Source: Clostridia bacterium
Lineage (GTDB): Bacteria > Bacillota > Clostridia > UMGS1883 > UMGS1540
Assembly (NCBI GenBank): GCA_017620205.1
Contig: JAFZQX010000007.1
Span: 1-64,000 of the forward strand
DNA: 64,000 nt
Direction: 5' to 3'
The notes under the pieces are model-generated. The model ran no database searches, was not told where the DNA came from, and saw only the letters and a list, made by a program, of their open reading frames with translations. Of the stretch, positions 7,234 through 16,963 are shown in pieces. The position numbers and the translations under genes were made by a program. How positions within the stretch are numbered: the stretch's first letter is position 1; each line of letters begins with the position of its first letter.

Positions 7234-8432
7234 AGATAAGAATAAACCCCTCAAAGCTTTGCGGCAGCACGGAAGCACCGCCTTCAAAAAGTATGGCGCA
7301 CAGGCTCCTTATATGCGCGGGGCTTTCAAAGGGAGAAAGTAGCATTTCGGGCGTTGCGCCGTCTGAAGATATGAATGCTACAATGGACTGCTTAAAGGCG
7401 CTCGGCGCGGAAATAAAATACGACGGTGAAAATGCGGAAATCCGCGGTATAGATTTAAATACATCGGGTGCAGAGCTTCCTTGCCGCGAATGCGGCAGTA
7501 CGCTTCGCTTTTTTATCCCGATAGCGCTCCTTACCGACAAAGAAATAAAATTTACGGGCAGCGAAAGGCTATATGCCAGAAACATGTCCGTTTATGAGAC
7601 AATATGTAAAGAGCAGAATATGCAATTTGAGCTTTTAAAGAACGGCCTTACGGTTTGCGGAAGGCTTAAAAGCGGAATATATGAAGTGCGCGGCGATATA
7701 AGCAGCCAGTTTATAAGCGGACTGCTGTTCTCATTGCCGCTGACATCGGGCAACAGCGAAATCCGTATTTTGCCGCCCGTGGAGAGCAGGCCTTATATAG
7801 ATATGACAATATCGGCGCTTTCATCGTTTGGCGTAAAAGCTGAGTTTACGGATGAAAACACAATAGCTGTAAAAGGAAATCAGGAATATAAGGCAAAAGA
7901 GCTTACGGTTGAAGGCGACTATTCAAACGCCGCGTTTTTTGACGCTTTAAACCTGCTCGGCGCGGATGTAAAGGTTACGGGGCTAAACCCCGAAAGTTTA
8001 CAGGGCGACAGAGTGTATAAAAATTTATTTAAAAAGATAAAAAACGGCGCGGCCGAGATAGATTTATCGGATTGTCCGGATTTGGGACCCGTATGCATGG
8101 CGCTTGCGGCAGAGTGCGGCGGAGCGAAGTTTACGGGCACGAAAAGACTGCGTATAAAAGAAAGCGACAGATGCGCCGCAATGGCAGATGAGCTTTTAAA
8201 GTTTGGCGCAGAAAGCAAAGTTTACGAAAACGAAATGACGGTTTTCCCCTCGGAACTTAAAGCGCCGGAAGAAGCGCTTTCGGGGCATAACGATCACAGA
8301 ATAGTCATGGCGCTGTCATGCTTACTTACGAAATACGGCGGAGAGATAGAAGGCGCGGAGGCGGTTTCAAAGAGCCTGCCGGATTTCTTCACGCGGCTTA
8401 AAAAACTTGGGGCGGAGGTGACGGGAATATGA
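7230..8432 (+). CDS. aroA: 3-phosphoshikimate 1-carboxyvinyltransferase (EPSP synthase)
   Basis: It joins shikimate 3-phosphate and PEP to give EPSP. The start at 7230 overlaps the aroQ stop; a longer frame opens at 7146 but lies in aroQ. Active-site blocks: PPSKSMAHR near the N-terminus, CGSTLRFFIPIALL in place of the longer PEP-site loop of enteric enzymes, SSQFISGLLF, ESRPYIDMT, KESDRCAAM and GHNDHRIVMA. Length is 400 aa, slightly short for the family (about 425). The PEP-site loop differs from E. coli AroA and looks like the clostridial form; I do not infer inhibitor sensitivity from it. Confidence 0.95.
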   Translation: MKIRINPSKLCGSTEAPPSKSMAHRLLICAGLSKGESSISGVAPSEDMNATMDCLKALGAEIKYDGENAEIRGIDLNTSGAELPCRECGSTLRFFIPIALLTDKEIKFTGSERLYARNMSVYETICKEQNMQFELLKNGLTVCGRLKSGIYEVRGDISSQFISGLLFSLPLTSGNSEIRILPPVESRPYIDMTISALSSFGVKAEFTDENTIAVKGNQEYKAKELTVEGDYSNAAFFDALNLLGADVKVTGLNPESLQGDRVYKNLFKKIKNGAAEIDLSDCPDLGPVCMALAAECGGAKFTGTKRLRIKESDRCAAMADELLKFGAESKVYENEMTVFPSELKAPEEALSGHNDHRIVMALSCLLTKYGGEIEGAEAVSKSLPDFFTRLKKLGAEVTGI

Positions 8433-9289
8433 AATGGATAAGCGACAGTAAAATACTTATTGTGGGTCTCGGCCTTATGGGCGGCAGTTACGCTATGGGA
8501 CTCCGCCGGCTCGGGTATTATGTTTCGGGCATTGACACCGATAAAGAAACAGTAGAATACGCCCTTTCAAACGGAATAATAGACGAAGGGCATACCGAGA
8601 CGGACGAGGGCTGCGTAAAAGAGGCGGACGCCGTTATCTTCGCGCTTTATCCTACAGCCTTTAAAAACTGGATAGAAAAATATCAGAAGTTTTTAAAGCC
8701 CGGCGCGTATATTACGGACGTTACGGGCGTTAAATCATGTATTGTTTACGATATTCAGAACATGCTTCGCGAAGACGTTGAGTTTATCGCGGCGCACCCC
8801 ATGGCGGGGCGCGAGGTTTCGGGCATACGCGGATGTGACGATAAAATTTTCAGAGACGCAAACTATATAGTAGTCCCCACAGAGAAAAACACCAAAGAGG
8901 GAATAGCTTGGTGCAAGCGTCTCGGACAGATACTCGGCTTTAAGAATATTTCCGTTTTATCGCCCGAAGAGCACGATAAAATGATAGGCTTTGTGTCACA
9001 GCTTACGCACTGCATCGCGGTTGCGCTTATGACGTGCAGCGACAACAGGCATCTTGCCGATTACACGGGCGATTCGTTTCGGGATTTAACCAGAATTGCG
9101 AGGATAAACGACAAAATGTGGAGCGAGCTTTTCGATTTAAACAAAGATGCGCTCCTTTCGGAAATGGAAAAATTCATAAAAGAATTTGAAGAGCTTAAAA
9201 GCTTAATTAAAAACGGCGACAGGGAAGGTATGAGAGACAAGATGCGCCTTTCTACCGAACGCCGCGGATATTTTGATAAGAAAGAATAG
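8429..9289 (+). CDS. tyrA: Prephenate dehydrogenase
   Basis: It oxidatively decarboxylates prephenate to 4-hydroxyphenylpyruvate for tyrosine. A Rossmann NAD loop (IVGLGLMGGSYAMGLR) opens the 286-residue protein, with the acidic residue IDTD ending the second strand, and the substrate-site block AAHPMAGREVSGI follows. The helical dimer domain contains SQLTHCIAVALM. There is no C-terminal ACT domain, unlike B. subtilis TyrA, so feedback control would have to act elsewhere. The ATG overlaps the aroA stop. Confidence 0.93.
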   Translation: MKWISDSKILIVGLGLMGGSYAMGLRRLGYYVSGIDTDKETVEYALSNGIIDEGHTETDEGCVKEADAVIFALYPTAFKNWIEKYQKFLKPGAYITDVTGVKSCIVYDIQNMLREDVEFIAAHPMAGREVSGIRGCDDKIFRDANYIVVPTEKNTKEGIAWCKRLGQILGFKNISVLSPEEHDKMIGFVSQLTHCIAVALMTCSDNRHLADYTGDSFRDLTRIARINDKMWSELFDLNKDALLSEMEKFIKEFEELKSLIKNGDREGMRDKMRLSTERRGYFDKKE

Positions 9290-9299
9290 GTAATCTAAA

Positions 9300-10328
9300 A
9301 TGAATATGGAATTTGAAAAAAAACTCGCGCTTCCCGTAGAGCTTAAGGAGATGTATCCCATCTCCGCAGAGCAGACAAAAACGGTTGAAAAAAGAGTTGC
9401 GGAGATTAAAAAAATACTTAGCGGAAAATCGGACAGACTTATGCTTATTATAGGTCCGTGCTCCGCAGACAATGAGGACAGCGTACTAGATTACATTTCG
9501 CGCCTTAAAAATATTGAGGAAAAGGTTTCGGATAAAATTTTTATAGTTCCGCGTGTTTTTACGAATAAACCGAGAACAACGGGCGAAGGCTATAAGGGAA
9601 TGCTTCACCAGCCCGACCCCAACGAAAAGCCGGATCTTTTTAAGGGCATTGTAGCTATTCGCGAGCTGCACATGCGCGTTTTGGCCGAAACGGGATTTGC
9701 CTGTGCGGACGAAATGCTCTATCCCGAAAACTATAAATATCTTGACGACGTTTTGGGTTATGTAACGGTAGGCGCAAGATCGGTAGAAAACCAGCAGCAC
9801 CGCTTAACCGCAAGCGGACTTGAAATACCTGTCGGCATGAAAAACCCGACGAGTGGTGACATAAACGTTATGATGAACTCCATTATAGCCGCACAGCACG
9901 GTCACACTTTTATATATCGCGGTTGGCAGGTGCATACAAGCGGAAATCCGTATGCGCACGCAATACTCCGCGGTTCCGTAAATAAACACGGACAGCCCAT
10001 CACAAATTACCACTATGAGGATTTACAAAGACTTTGCGATGAATACGCTGAAAGCGGTCTTAAAAACCCGGCCGTTGTTGTTGATACAAACCATTCAAAT
10101 TCCGGTAAAGACCCGTTCCAGCAGATAAGAATTGCAAAAGAAATTTTAAAGAGCAGAAGCTACAGCGATGATATCCATAAAATACTTAAAGGTCTTATGA
10201 TTGAAAGCTATATAGAAGACGGCAGACAAGAGGTGGGCGGCGGATGCTACGGAAAATCCATAACAGATCCGTGTCTCGGATGGGAGAAGACAGAAAGGCT
10301 TATTTTCGAACTTGCGGACATAGTTTAA
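9300..10328 (+). CDS. aroF: 3-deoxy-7-phosphoheptulonate synthase, class I (AroF/G/H type)
   Basis: First shikimate step: PEP plus erythrose 4-phosphate to DAHP. Class I-alpha signatures are [37 protein letters not shown], the [11 protein letters not shown] block and [15 protein letters not shown]. The N-terminal ~45 residues correspond to the extension that carries feedback regulation in enteric enzymes. It closes the operon, 10 bases after tyrA, so entry and both exit branches are encoded together. Many Bacillota use the chorismate-mutase-fused or class II enzymes instead. Which amino acid inhibits it cannot be read from the sequence. Confidence 0.93.
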   Translation: MNMEFEKKLALPVELKEMYPISAEQTKTVEKRVAEIKKILSGKSDRLMLIIGPCSADNEDSVLDYISRLKNIEEKVSDKIFIVPRVFTNKPRTTGEGYKGMLHQPDPNEKPDLFKGIVAIRELHMRVLAETGFACADEMLYPENYKYLDDVLGYVTVGARSVENQQHRLTASGLEIPVGMKNPTSGDINVMMNSIIAAQHGHTFIYRGWQVHTSGNPYAHAILRGSVNKHGQPITNYHYEDLQRLCDEYAESGLKNPAVVVDTNHSNSGKDPFQQIRIAKEILKSRSYSDDIHKILKGLMIESYIEDGRQEVGGGCYGKSITDPCLGWEKTERLIFELADIV

Positions 10329-10383
10329 TTACCGCACCGCAAAAGGTTTTAAACAAAAAATTATAAGCTTTGACATTTTTTCC

Positions 10384-10412
10384 TTGACATTTTATGTTGA
10401 TTGGGTTATAAT
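10384..10412 (+). promoter_or_regulatory. Consensus sigma-A promoter of rpsU
   Basis: TTGACA (10384-10389), 17-bp spacer, TATAAT (10407-10412): a perfect match to the sigma-A consensus, fitting a highly expressed ribosomal gene. A second TTGACA-like hexamer starts at 10371. Confidence 0.92.
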
Positions 10413-10458
10413 ATATGCGTATGTTTATACATTCCAAATGCCGGAGGGAGGGAATGAC

Positions 10459-10635
10459 ATGTCAGAGATTAGAGTAAAAGACAGCGAGTCTTTAGATAGC
10501 GCTTTGAGACGTTTCAAACGTCAGTGCGCAAAATCAGGTGTTTTATCTGAAATCAGAAAAAGGGAACACTACGAGAAACCGAGTGTTAGACGTAAAAAGA
10601 AATCAGAAGCAGCAAGAAAACGTAAATTCAGATAA
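10459..10635 (+). CDS. rpsU: 30S ribosomal protein S21
   Basis: A 58-residue basic protein with the S21 signature: [18 protein letters not shown] followed by an Arg/Lys-rich tail ([15 protein letters not shown]). I choose the ATG at 10459 because GGAGGGAGG precedes it; an upstream in-frame ATG at 10384 lies on the promoter. It is a single-gene unit with its own promoter and terminator. Confidence 0.95.
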   Translation: MSEIRVKDSESLDSALRRFKRQCAKSGVLSEIRKREHYEKPSVRRKKKSEAARKRKFR

Positions 10636-10652
10636 AAAAGAAAATTAAAGGG

Positions 10653-10711
10653 ACTGTGACAAGTCGGTTCGGGACATATACCGTCCCAAATCGGTTGTCG
10701 CAGTTTTTTTG
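10653..10711 (+). terminator. Intrinsic terminator after rpsU
   Basis: A two-tier hairpin: outer stem ACTGTGACAA/TTGTCGCAGT (10653-10662 with 10695-10704) and inner stem GGGAC/GTCCC, followed by TTTTTTT (10704-10710). Confidence 0.88.
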
Positions 10712-10728
10712 TTAGGACTGATATTTCC

Positions 10729-13002
10729 GTGAACAGAAAACTGATGTACGCGGTGCTTTCGCTGACTGCGGGCATTTTGCTTCAAAGCGTCAGAACGGTT
10801 GAAGCGTCAATTGCCATATCCGTTATATTACTCGCTTTTCTTATATATTGTATTTTCAGGAAAGAGTATGAAGCGGTAATACTCTGTACTGCCGCTGCTG
10901 CTTTCGGATTTTTGTATATGTGGTTTTACACCGCCGGCATCAATACAAAGGCTTCATTTTATGAGGGGCATGAAGTTTTTGTGACCGGACGCGTTGTGGG
11001 CGTATACGAAAACGAAGGCTCGTATTATGCGGATGTCAAAACGGAGAAAGCGGTATCGGACGGTAAAGAAACAAATGATAAAATAAAGATAAGATTATAT
11101 TTTTACGATGAGCCCGATGTAAAATACGGAGATATTATTGATTTTTCCGCAAAGTTTAGCAAACAGAGCGATTTGATAAAAAGAGCCTCAAAGCTAAACG
11201 GTGCGCTTTTATCGTGTTCGGTGTCTTCAGATAAAGTTGAAATATGCGGAAATAAAATGTCACGTTTCAGTCCTTTTGATATTGCTTATAAATTAAGGTC
11301 TTTTACGGAAGACAGAATAAATAGATATCTTGACGGAGATGCGGCGGGGCTCTTGCTCGGAATACTGACGGGCAACACCAAAAACTTAAGCGATTCCGTT
11401 AAAAACAGTTTCAGAATATGCTCTCTTTCGCATATCACCGCAGTTTCCGGCATGCATGTCGGTATAGTATTGATGCTCGCGATGAGCGTTTTTTCCGTGC
11501 TCAGAATTAAGAAACACAAAGTATCGATCGTTTGTTATATTGCGGTAATTTGGCTTTTTGCGGTTTTCGCGGGGTTCGGTGCCTCCGCCGTAAGAGCATC
11601 GCTTATGATGACGCTCTTTTTCACGGCCTATATGCTTAAAAGGGATAACGATGCTTGTGCATCACTCTCCGCTGCGGCAATGTTTATGCTTCTTATAAAC
11701 CCTGCTGTTATATACGATTTGGGGTTTGAGCTCTCAGTTTTGTCATCGGCGGGTATTATAATATTTCAGCCGCTTATATACGAAAAAATCAAAAAGTATA
11801 CGGGCGCTTTGGCGGCGCTTATTTCAGTTGCCGTGTCGGCGCAGGCGGCAACTATCCCCGTTGTCGTATACTATTTCGGTTATATTTCGATACTCGGACT
11901 TTTGGCAAATGTTTTGATTTGCCCCGCAATACCTGTTATAATGGGTTTGGGAATTGCATTTTTGGCGCTTGCGAAAATTGCACCCATAGCGGCGGCGCTT
12001 ACATGCGTTTTAAAACTAATTCTTACAGTTGTTATTTATATAGTGATTTTTATTTCAAACGTTCCTTTTGCCGTAGTTTCAATTGGATTTAACGCACTGT
12101 GGGCATGTGCATATATTGTTTTTGCCGCGGCACTTTATTTCTTTCTGATAAAAAAGAGAAGGCGCGCTTTGTATCTTTCAACGCTGTCTGCAGCGCTTTT
12201 CATGGTCTTTGCGCTTGTATCGTGTTTCGGCACAAACGCAGAACTGTCGTTTGTAAGTGTAGGCAACGGCGACTGTGCCGTTTTTAAAATGTCTAAAGCC
12301 GTTATTATGATTGACTCGGGCGGCAATAAAGATAGGGATGTCGGAAGAAAAACGGTTTTGCCGTATTTAAGAAGCGAGGGGATATCAAAAGTGGACGTGG
12401 CGTTTTTAACGCATCCGCACATGGATCACGGGCAGGGTTTTGTTCCGCTTTTGCAGGACGGTATAATAAAAATCATAGTTTTGCCGTACGGCAGTGAAAG
12501 AAACGAGCTCACGGCGGAAATTGAAAAAGCCGCAAAGATCGGCGGCGCGAAAGTGTTTTATTTAAACGGAGACAAGAGTCTTAAGTTTTGCGGCATACAG
12601 ATTGACGCCGTAAACACAGAGGACGGAGAAGAAGAGAATAACGGCTATGTGTATTTTCTGACATACGGCGCAAACAGAATTTGCATAACGGGCGATATAA
12701 ATAAAGAAGCGGAAAGAAAACTTGCGGGAAGTAAGGGCTTTATGGAATGCAAAATCCTTAAAGTATCGCATCACGGTTCAAAAACATCGAGCGACAGTGA
12801 GTTTTTAAAAGCCACGGGTGCGGGATTTGCGGTGGTTTCGTGCGCGGGTGAGAAATTTCCTGCAGACGAAACGGTTGAAACGATAAAAAACGTGGGCATG
12901 GACTTTGCAACTACCAAGGCAAACGGCGATATTAAGTTTATAATGGACAGAAACAGAATTAAGAAAATCCGCCTTGAAAGGGGCAGCATAAATGAGCTAT
13001 GA
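10729..13002 (+). CDS. comEC: ComEC/Rec2-family DNA uptake channel
   Basis: A 757-residue inner-membrane protein. An N-terminal soluble segment (about 50-170, DUF4131-like) is followed by the Competence domain with about ten membrane helices, including the conserved HITAVSGMHVG block near residue 240. A C-terminal metallo-beta-lactamase-like domain (about 505-750) has the metal motif THPHMDHGQG. By family knowledge it moves one DNA strand across the membrane and may degrade the other. The start is a GTG at 10729 with an AGGA upstream; an ATG at 10744 is the alternative. It overlaps holA by 11 bases. No comEA is adjacent. Confidence 0.92.
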   Translation: MNRKLMYAVLSLTAGILLQSVRTVEASIAISVILLAFLIYCIFRKEYEAVILCTAAAAFGFLYMWFYTAGINTKASFYEGHEVFVTGRVVGVYENEGSYYADVKTEKAVSDGKETNDKIKIRLYFYDEPDVKYGDIIDFSAKFSKQSDLIKRASKLNGALLSCSVSSDKVEICGNKMSRFSPFDIAYKLRSFTEDRINRYLDGDAAGLLLGILTGNTKNLSDSVKNSFRICSLSHITAVSGMHVGIVLMLAMSVFSVLRIKKHKVSIVCYIAVIWLFAVFAGFGASAVRASLMMTLFFTAYMLKRDNDACASLSAAAMFMLLINPAVIYDLGFELSVLSSAGIIIFQPLIYEKIKKYTGALAALISVAVSAQAATIPVVVYYFGYISILGLLANVLICPAIPVIMGLGIAFLALAKIAPIAAALTCVLKLILTVVIYIVIFISNVPFAVVSIGFNALWACAYIVFAAALYFFLIKKRRRALYLSTLSAALFMVFALVSCFGTNAELSFVSVGNGDCAVFKMSKAVIMIDSGGNKDRDVGRKTVLPYLRSEGISKVDVAFLTHPHMDHGQGFVPLLQDGIIKIIVLPYGSERNELTAEIEKAAKIGGAKVFYLNGDKSLKFCGIQIDAVNTEDGEEENNGYVYFLTYGANRICITGDINKEAERKLAGSKGFMECKILKVSHHGSKTSSDSEFLKATGAGFAVVSCAGEKFPADETVETIKNVGMDFATTKANGDIKFIMDRNRIKKIRLERGSINEL

Positions 13003-13978
13003 GGTTTTGAAAAACAGAATAAAAACAAATAATCTTCCGCATTTTATGCACTTTTACGGCGAGGAAACATATCTTTTGTCGCATTCTTTGAATGCGGTCA
13101 AAAAAATGATTGCAGAGGGCTTTGAAGATTTCAATCTCGTTTTACTTGAAGGCGATGTAACGGTTGATGATATTGATGTTTCGGTAAATACGCCGCCTAT
13201 GATGGGCGACAAAAAGCTTCTCATATTAAAAGAAACGGGCCTTTTCACGGCAAAAGCCGCAAACAAAGACGTATGGAGGGCCGCTTTTTCAGAACCGGCA
13301 GACTTTTTGTATGTAGTGGCATGCGAGAATAATTTTGACAAACGCAGCGCGGTATATAAAGCTTTTTCGGAAACGGCGCTGTCCGTCAATTTTGAAAAGA
13401 GAACAAAGGCCGAGATAAAGTCATGGATCGCAAAGTTTGCGGCGAAAAAAGGCAAAATAATGAAAAATGACGCGGCGGAATACTTTGTTGATTCCGTCGG
13501 CGTTGATATGAATACGGCGTCGCTTCAGCTTGAAAAACTTGTAAACTATATAGGCGAAAGACAGGAGATATCAAAAGAAGATATTGACGCATCCGTTACG
13601 CGCGAGTATTTCACAAAAGAATATATGCTGACGGACGCGCTTTTAAACCACAAAAAAAGCGAGGCGGTACGCGCTCTTTCCGAACTGTTAATAATGAGAT
13701 ACGAGCCTATAGCGCTGCTTTTTGCGATAGCTTCGTCATACATGTCGGTTTTTAAAGCAAAGCTCGTGCTGCTTGGCGACGGAAGCGAGGCGGACGCTGT
13801 GAAATATTTGAAAATCCCGAACGCTTTTGTTGCGAAAAAATGCGTTTCGTTTGCAAAGAAAAACGACGAAAACTATTTAAGGCGTGCCATAGAGCTTATT
13901 AAAGACGCGGATTTCCGCATGAAATCAGGTCTTTCGGATCCGAAAGTATGTATAGAAACGCTTGTTTTCATGCTGTAG
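12992..13978 (+). CDS. holA: DNA polymerase III delta subunit
   Basis: This clamp-loader subunit opens the beta clamp. The 328-residue length is typical. The N-terminal third shows the HFYGEETYLL-type block (here MHFYGEETYLLSHSLNAVKK), followed by the degenerate AAA+ domain with SWIAKFAAKKG and a C-terminal collar domain ending in KSGLSDPKVCIETLVFML. It follows comEC directly, an arrangement common in Bacillota, although rpsT, often found beside holA, is absent. Confidence 0.93.
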   Translation: MSYEVLKNRIKTNNLPHFMHFYGEETYLLSHSLNAVKKMIAEGFEDFNLVLLEGDVTVDDIDVSVNTPPMMGDKKLLILKETGLFTAKAANKDVWRAAFSEPADFLYVVACENNFDKRSAVYKAFSETALSVNFEKRTKAEIKSWIAKFAAKKGKIMKNDAAEYFVDSVGVDMNTASLQLEKLVNYIGERQEISKEDIDASVTREYFTKEYMLTDALLNHKKSEAVRALSELLIMRYEPIALLFAIASSYMSVFKAKLVLLGDGSEADAVKYLKIPNAFVAKKCVSFAKKNDENYLRRAIELIKDADFRMKSGLSDPKVCIETLVFML

Positions 13979-13994
13979 TTTTTGGGGATAGATT

Positions 13995-16949
13995 ATGTTT
14001 ACACAATTTGTATTTTTGCTGATATATATACTGTTTGCAGCTTGTATCTGCCGCTTTTTAAAAGAAAAATACTGCAGCCGTGCCTTCGCTTTGGGCATGT
14101 TTTTGGCGGCGCTTTTATTAAGGATTGTCATTTCGTTTTCGGCACAGGGCTATCAGACGGACATGAACTGCTTCAGATATTGGAGCATGCATGTAGCGTC
14201 AACTGCGCCTTGGCGTTTTTATGACAGTATATGGTGCGACTATCCGCCGGGTTACCTTTATTTTTTGGCGCCCGTAGGATTTCTTAAAAACATTTTTCCT
14301 GCAATGCCCGACAGGATATTTAATGTACTTATAAAGCTTCCTGCGTGCATTTGCGATATTTTGGGCGGATTTGTTATTTACAAGCTTGCGAAAAAACACT
14401 TGAGCGAAAGCGCCTCTTTAAAAACAGCCGCACTGTATATTTTCTGCCCTGCGGTTATATTAAACAGCGCCGTATGGGGGCAGGCAGATTCCGTGTTTGC
14501 GCTCTTTTTGCTGCTTTCGCTTTTGGCGCTTTCGGAAGAAAAGTATTATAAAAGCGCGGCGCTTTTAGGACTTTCCATGGCGGTTAAATTTCAGACCGTA
14601 ATGTTTGCGCCCGTGTTTTTGTTTGTATTTTTGGAGTGTGTTAAAAAGGATAGAAGCCGTTTCAAAACGTTTCTTATCTGTATAGGCATATTCCTTGCGG
14701 TGCCGTGTGTTTCGGCGCTTCCTTTTGCGGGATTTAACGCCCCCGCGTTTCTTACTGAGCTCGGTCTGTCTGCGGTGGGAGAATATCCGTATGCATCGCT
14801 TAATGCGTTTGGGTTTTTCTCAATACTCGGTGCAAACCTTTCGTCTGCGGACGAGCCTTTCCTTTTCCTGACATATGCGCAGTGGGGTATAATATTTACC
14901 GTAATAATAATTTTACTTACGGGAAGATTGTATTTAAAAGGAGAAGGAAAAGGAAAAATAATTTACACCGCTGCCGTTTTTATTACGCTTATATACGTAT
15001 TCTCTTCGGGTATGCATGAGAGATATCTTTTCCCCGCGGTGTTGCTTTTTACGGCGGCTTATTGCTGCTCATATGACAGAAAAACGCTTTATATCGCAGG
15101 CGCTTTAGCCCTGTCGCAGTATATAAACGTGGGTTATCTTTATAACATGGCTCAAGGCGGCGTGTTTCATATACCGCCGGATGATATACTTCTTAAAGCC
15201 GGCAGCTTGTTTACTCTCGGCACCGCCGTTTTTGCCGTTTATAATTTCAGACGGCTTTATATGGGATGTGAGAAAACATTCGAGCTTAAAGAAGAAAATG
15301 AAAAGCATATCACAAGGAAAGACGTTTTGTTTATAGCGGTTATTGCGGCGCTTTATTCGGTTGTTGCGTTTATAAACCTCGGAGATAAAGCGGCACCCGA
15401 AACGGCTTATTCCGGTGACGGTACGCATGAGGCGCTCATAACTTTTGATAAAGAAGAGTATATCGGCAGCGTTATATATTATAAAGGTCTCGGAGACGGC
15501 AGTGTTGAGATTTTATCGTCAACGGACGGAGTTGATTTCCAAAACGAAGGCGAATATGAAACGGACGATTGCTTCAGATGGCAAAGAATTCCGTGTGCAT
15601 TTAAGGCAAAGTACGTATGGCTCCGTACGCTTAATAAGGGAATAGATATTTACGAGGCGGGCTTTACGGATATTGAAACAGGGGAGATAATAACCTCTTT
15701 TGAAAGTGACAGTCCCTGGTTTGACGAACAAAATCTTGTGCCGGACGCAATATCTTTTAAAAACGGAACATACTTTGATGAAATATACCATGTAAGAACG
15801 GCGTACGAAAACCTTAAGGGTATTTATCCATATGAGATATCACATCCGCCGCTGGGGAAGCTTTTGATCGCGGCCGGCATAAAAATGTTTGGCATGAACC
15901 CGCTGGGGTGGCGCTTTATGGGCACGCTTTTCGGTATTTTTATGCTGCCGCTGATGTATGTTTTGGCAAAAAGAATCTTTAAAAATTCAAATGCGGCACT
16001 GATCGCAACACTGCTTTTGGCGTTTGATTTTATGCATTTTACGCAGACGAGAATTGCCACGATAGACTCTTTCGGCGTGTTTTTTATAATGCTTATGTAC
16101 TATTTTATGTATATTTATTATGACAGCAGCGTGCGGGAACTGCCTTATAAAAAGGCTCTTGGCACTCTGGCGCTTTGCGGACTTTCGTTTGCGCTCGGCG
16201 CGGCAACGAAATGGATATGCGTATACTCCGGTCCCGGACTTGCGGTGCTTTTTGCGGCTGCTGTGTACAGACGCGAAAAAGAGGATAGGGGCACGTGGTT
16301 TAAAACATGCCTGTGGTGTATTTTGTTTTTTACAGTAGTACCCGCTTTGGTGTACTTTGTTTCATACATGCCGTACTATTCGGCTGACGGCACAAGAAGC
16401 AAACTCGCGATACTTTGGGAAAATCAAAAGTATATGTTATCCTATCACGGAAGTCTTACCGCAACGCACCCGTTTCAGTCAAAATGGTTCACATGGCCGT
16501 TTGATATTAAGCCCATCTGGTATTACGGGGCGGAGGACAGAGTTTTGGACGGCGTGGTTTCAAGCATAGTAGGCTTCGGAAATCCCGTAATATGGTGGTT
16601 TGGCGCGGCGGCGGTATTGGCTGCTGTTGTCCTCGGAATGCGGAATAAAAAGCTTTTCTTTATTTGCACGGCGTTTTTGTCGCAGTATTTGCCTTGGGCG
16701 CTTATAACGAGAGCAGCTTTTATATATCACTATTTCGCAAGCGTACCTTTTGTGATACTGACGGCGACTTTTGCTTTAAGATATATATATGAAAAAAACA
16801 GATGGGGCAGAATTGCCGTCTTTGAGTTTTTGGTGATCTGCGGCATGGTTTTTTATATGTTTTATCCGGTGCTTTCGGGAATGCCCGTAAGCCGCTTATA
16901 TGTCAAAACTATACTGACTTGGCTTGAAACATGGAAGCTGAGCTATTAG
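13995..16949 (+). CDS. Fused double GT-C membrane glycosyltransferase (GT39/PMT-like C-terminal half)
   Basis: This 984-residue protein appears to be two polytopic glycosyltransferases joined end to end. Residues 1-430 form a GT-C-type membrane domain with an acidic first-loop motif (GYQTDMNCFRYW, about residue 55) and a DYPPGYLYF block. Residues 450-590 are a soluble, beta-rich, discoidin-like stretch. Residues 590-984 match the PMT (protein O-mannosyltransferase) domain: FDEIYHVRTAYE, SHPPLGKLLIAAGI and a FTQTRIATIDSF loop. By family, PMT enzymes move a sugar from a polyprenyl-phosphate donor to extracytoplasmic proteins. The following GT2 gene probably makes that donor. No RBS or stop lies between the halves. 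Donor sugar and target are unknown. Confidence 0.85.
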   Translation: MFTQFVFLLIYILFAACICRFLKEKYCSRAFALGMFLAALLLRIVISFSAQGYQTDMNCFRYWSMHVASTAPWRFYDSIWCDYPPGYLYFLAPVGFLKNIFPAMPDRIFNVLIKLPACICDILGGFVIYKLAKKHLSESASLKTAALYIFCPAVILNSAVWGQADSVFALFLLLSLLALSEEKYYKSAALLGLSMAVKFQTVMFAPVFLFVFLECVKKDRSRFKTFLICIGIFLAVPCVSALPFAGFNAPAFLTELGLSAVGEYPYASLNAFGFFSILGANLSSADEPFLFLTYAQWGIIFTVIIILLTGRLYLKGEGKGKIIYTAAVFITLIYVFSSGMHERYLFPAVLLFTAAYCCSYDRKTLYIAGALALSQYINVGYLYNMAQGGVFHIPPDDILLKAGSLFTLGTAVFAVYNFRRLYMGCEKTFELKEENEKHITRKDVLFIAVIAALYSVVAFINLGDKAAPETAYSGDGTHEALITFDKEEYIGSVIYYKGLGDGSVEILSSTDGVDFQNEGEYETDDCFRWQRIPCAFKAKYVWLRTLNKGIDIYEAGFTDIETGEIITSFESDSPWFDEQNLVPDAISFKNGTYFDEIYHVRTAYENLKGIYPYEISHPPLGKLLIAAGIKMFGMNPLGWRFMGTLFGIFMLPLMYVLAKRIFKNSNAALIATLLLAFDFMHFTQTRIATIDSFGVFFIMLMYYFMYIYYDSSVRELPYKKALGTLALCGLSFALGAATKWICVYSGPGLAVLFAAAVYRREKEDRGTWFKTCLWCILFFTVVPALVYFVSYMPYYSADGTRSKLAILWENQKYMLSYHGSLTATHPFQSKWFTWPFDIKPIWYYGAEDRVLDGVVSSIVGFGNPVIWWFGAAAVLAAVVLGMRNKKLFFICTAFLSQYLPWALITRAAFIYHYFASVPFVILTATFALRYIYEKNRWGRIAVFEFLVICGMVFYMFYPVLSGMPVSRLYVKTILTWLETWKLSY

Positions 16950-16963
16950 AAAGGATTAATGTC

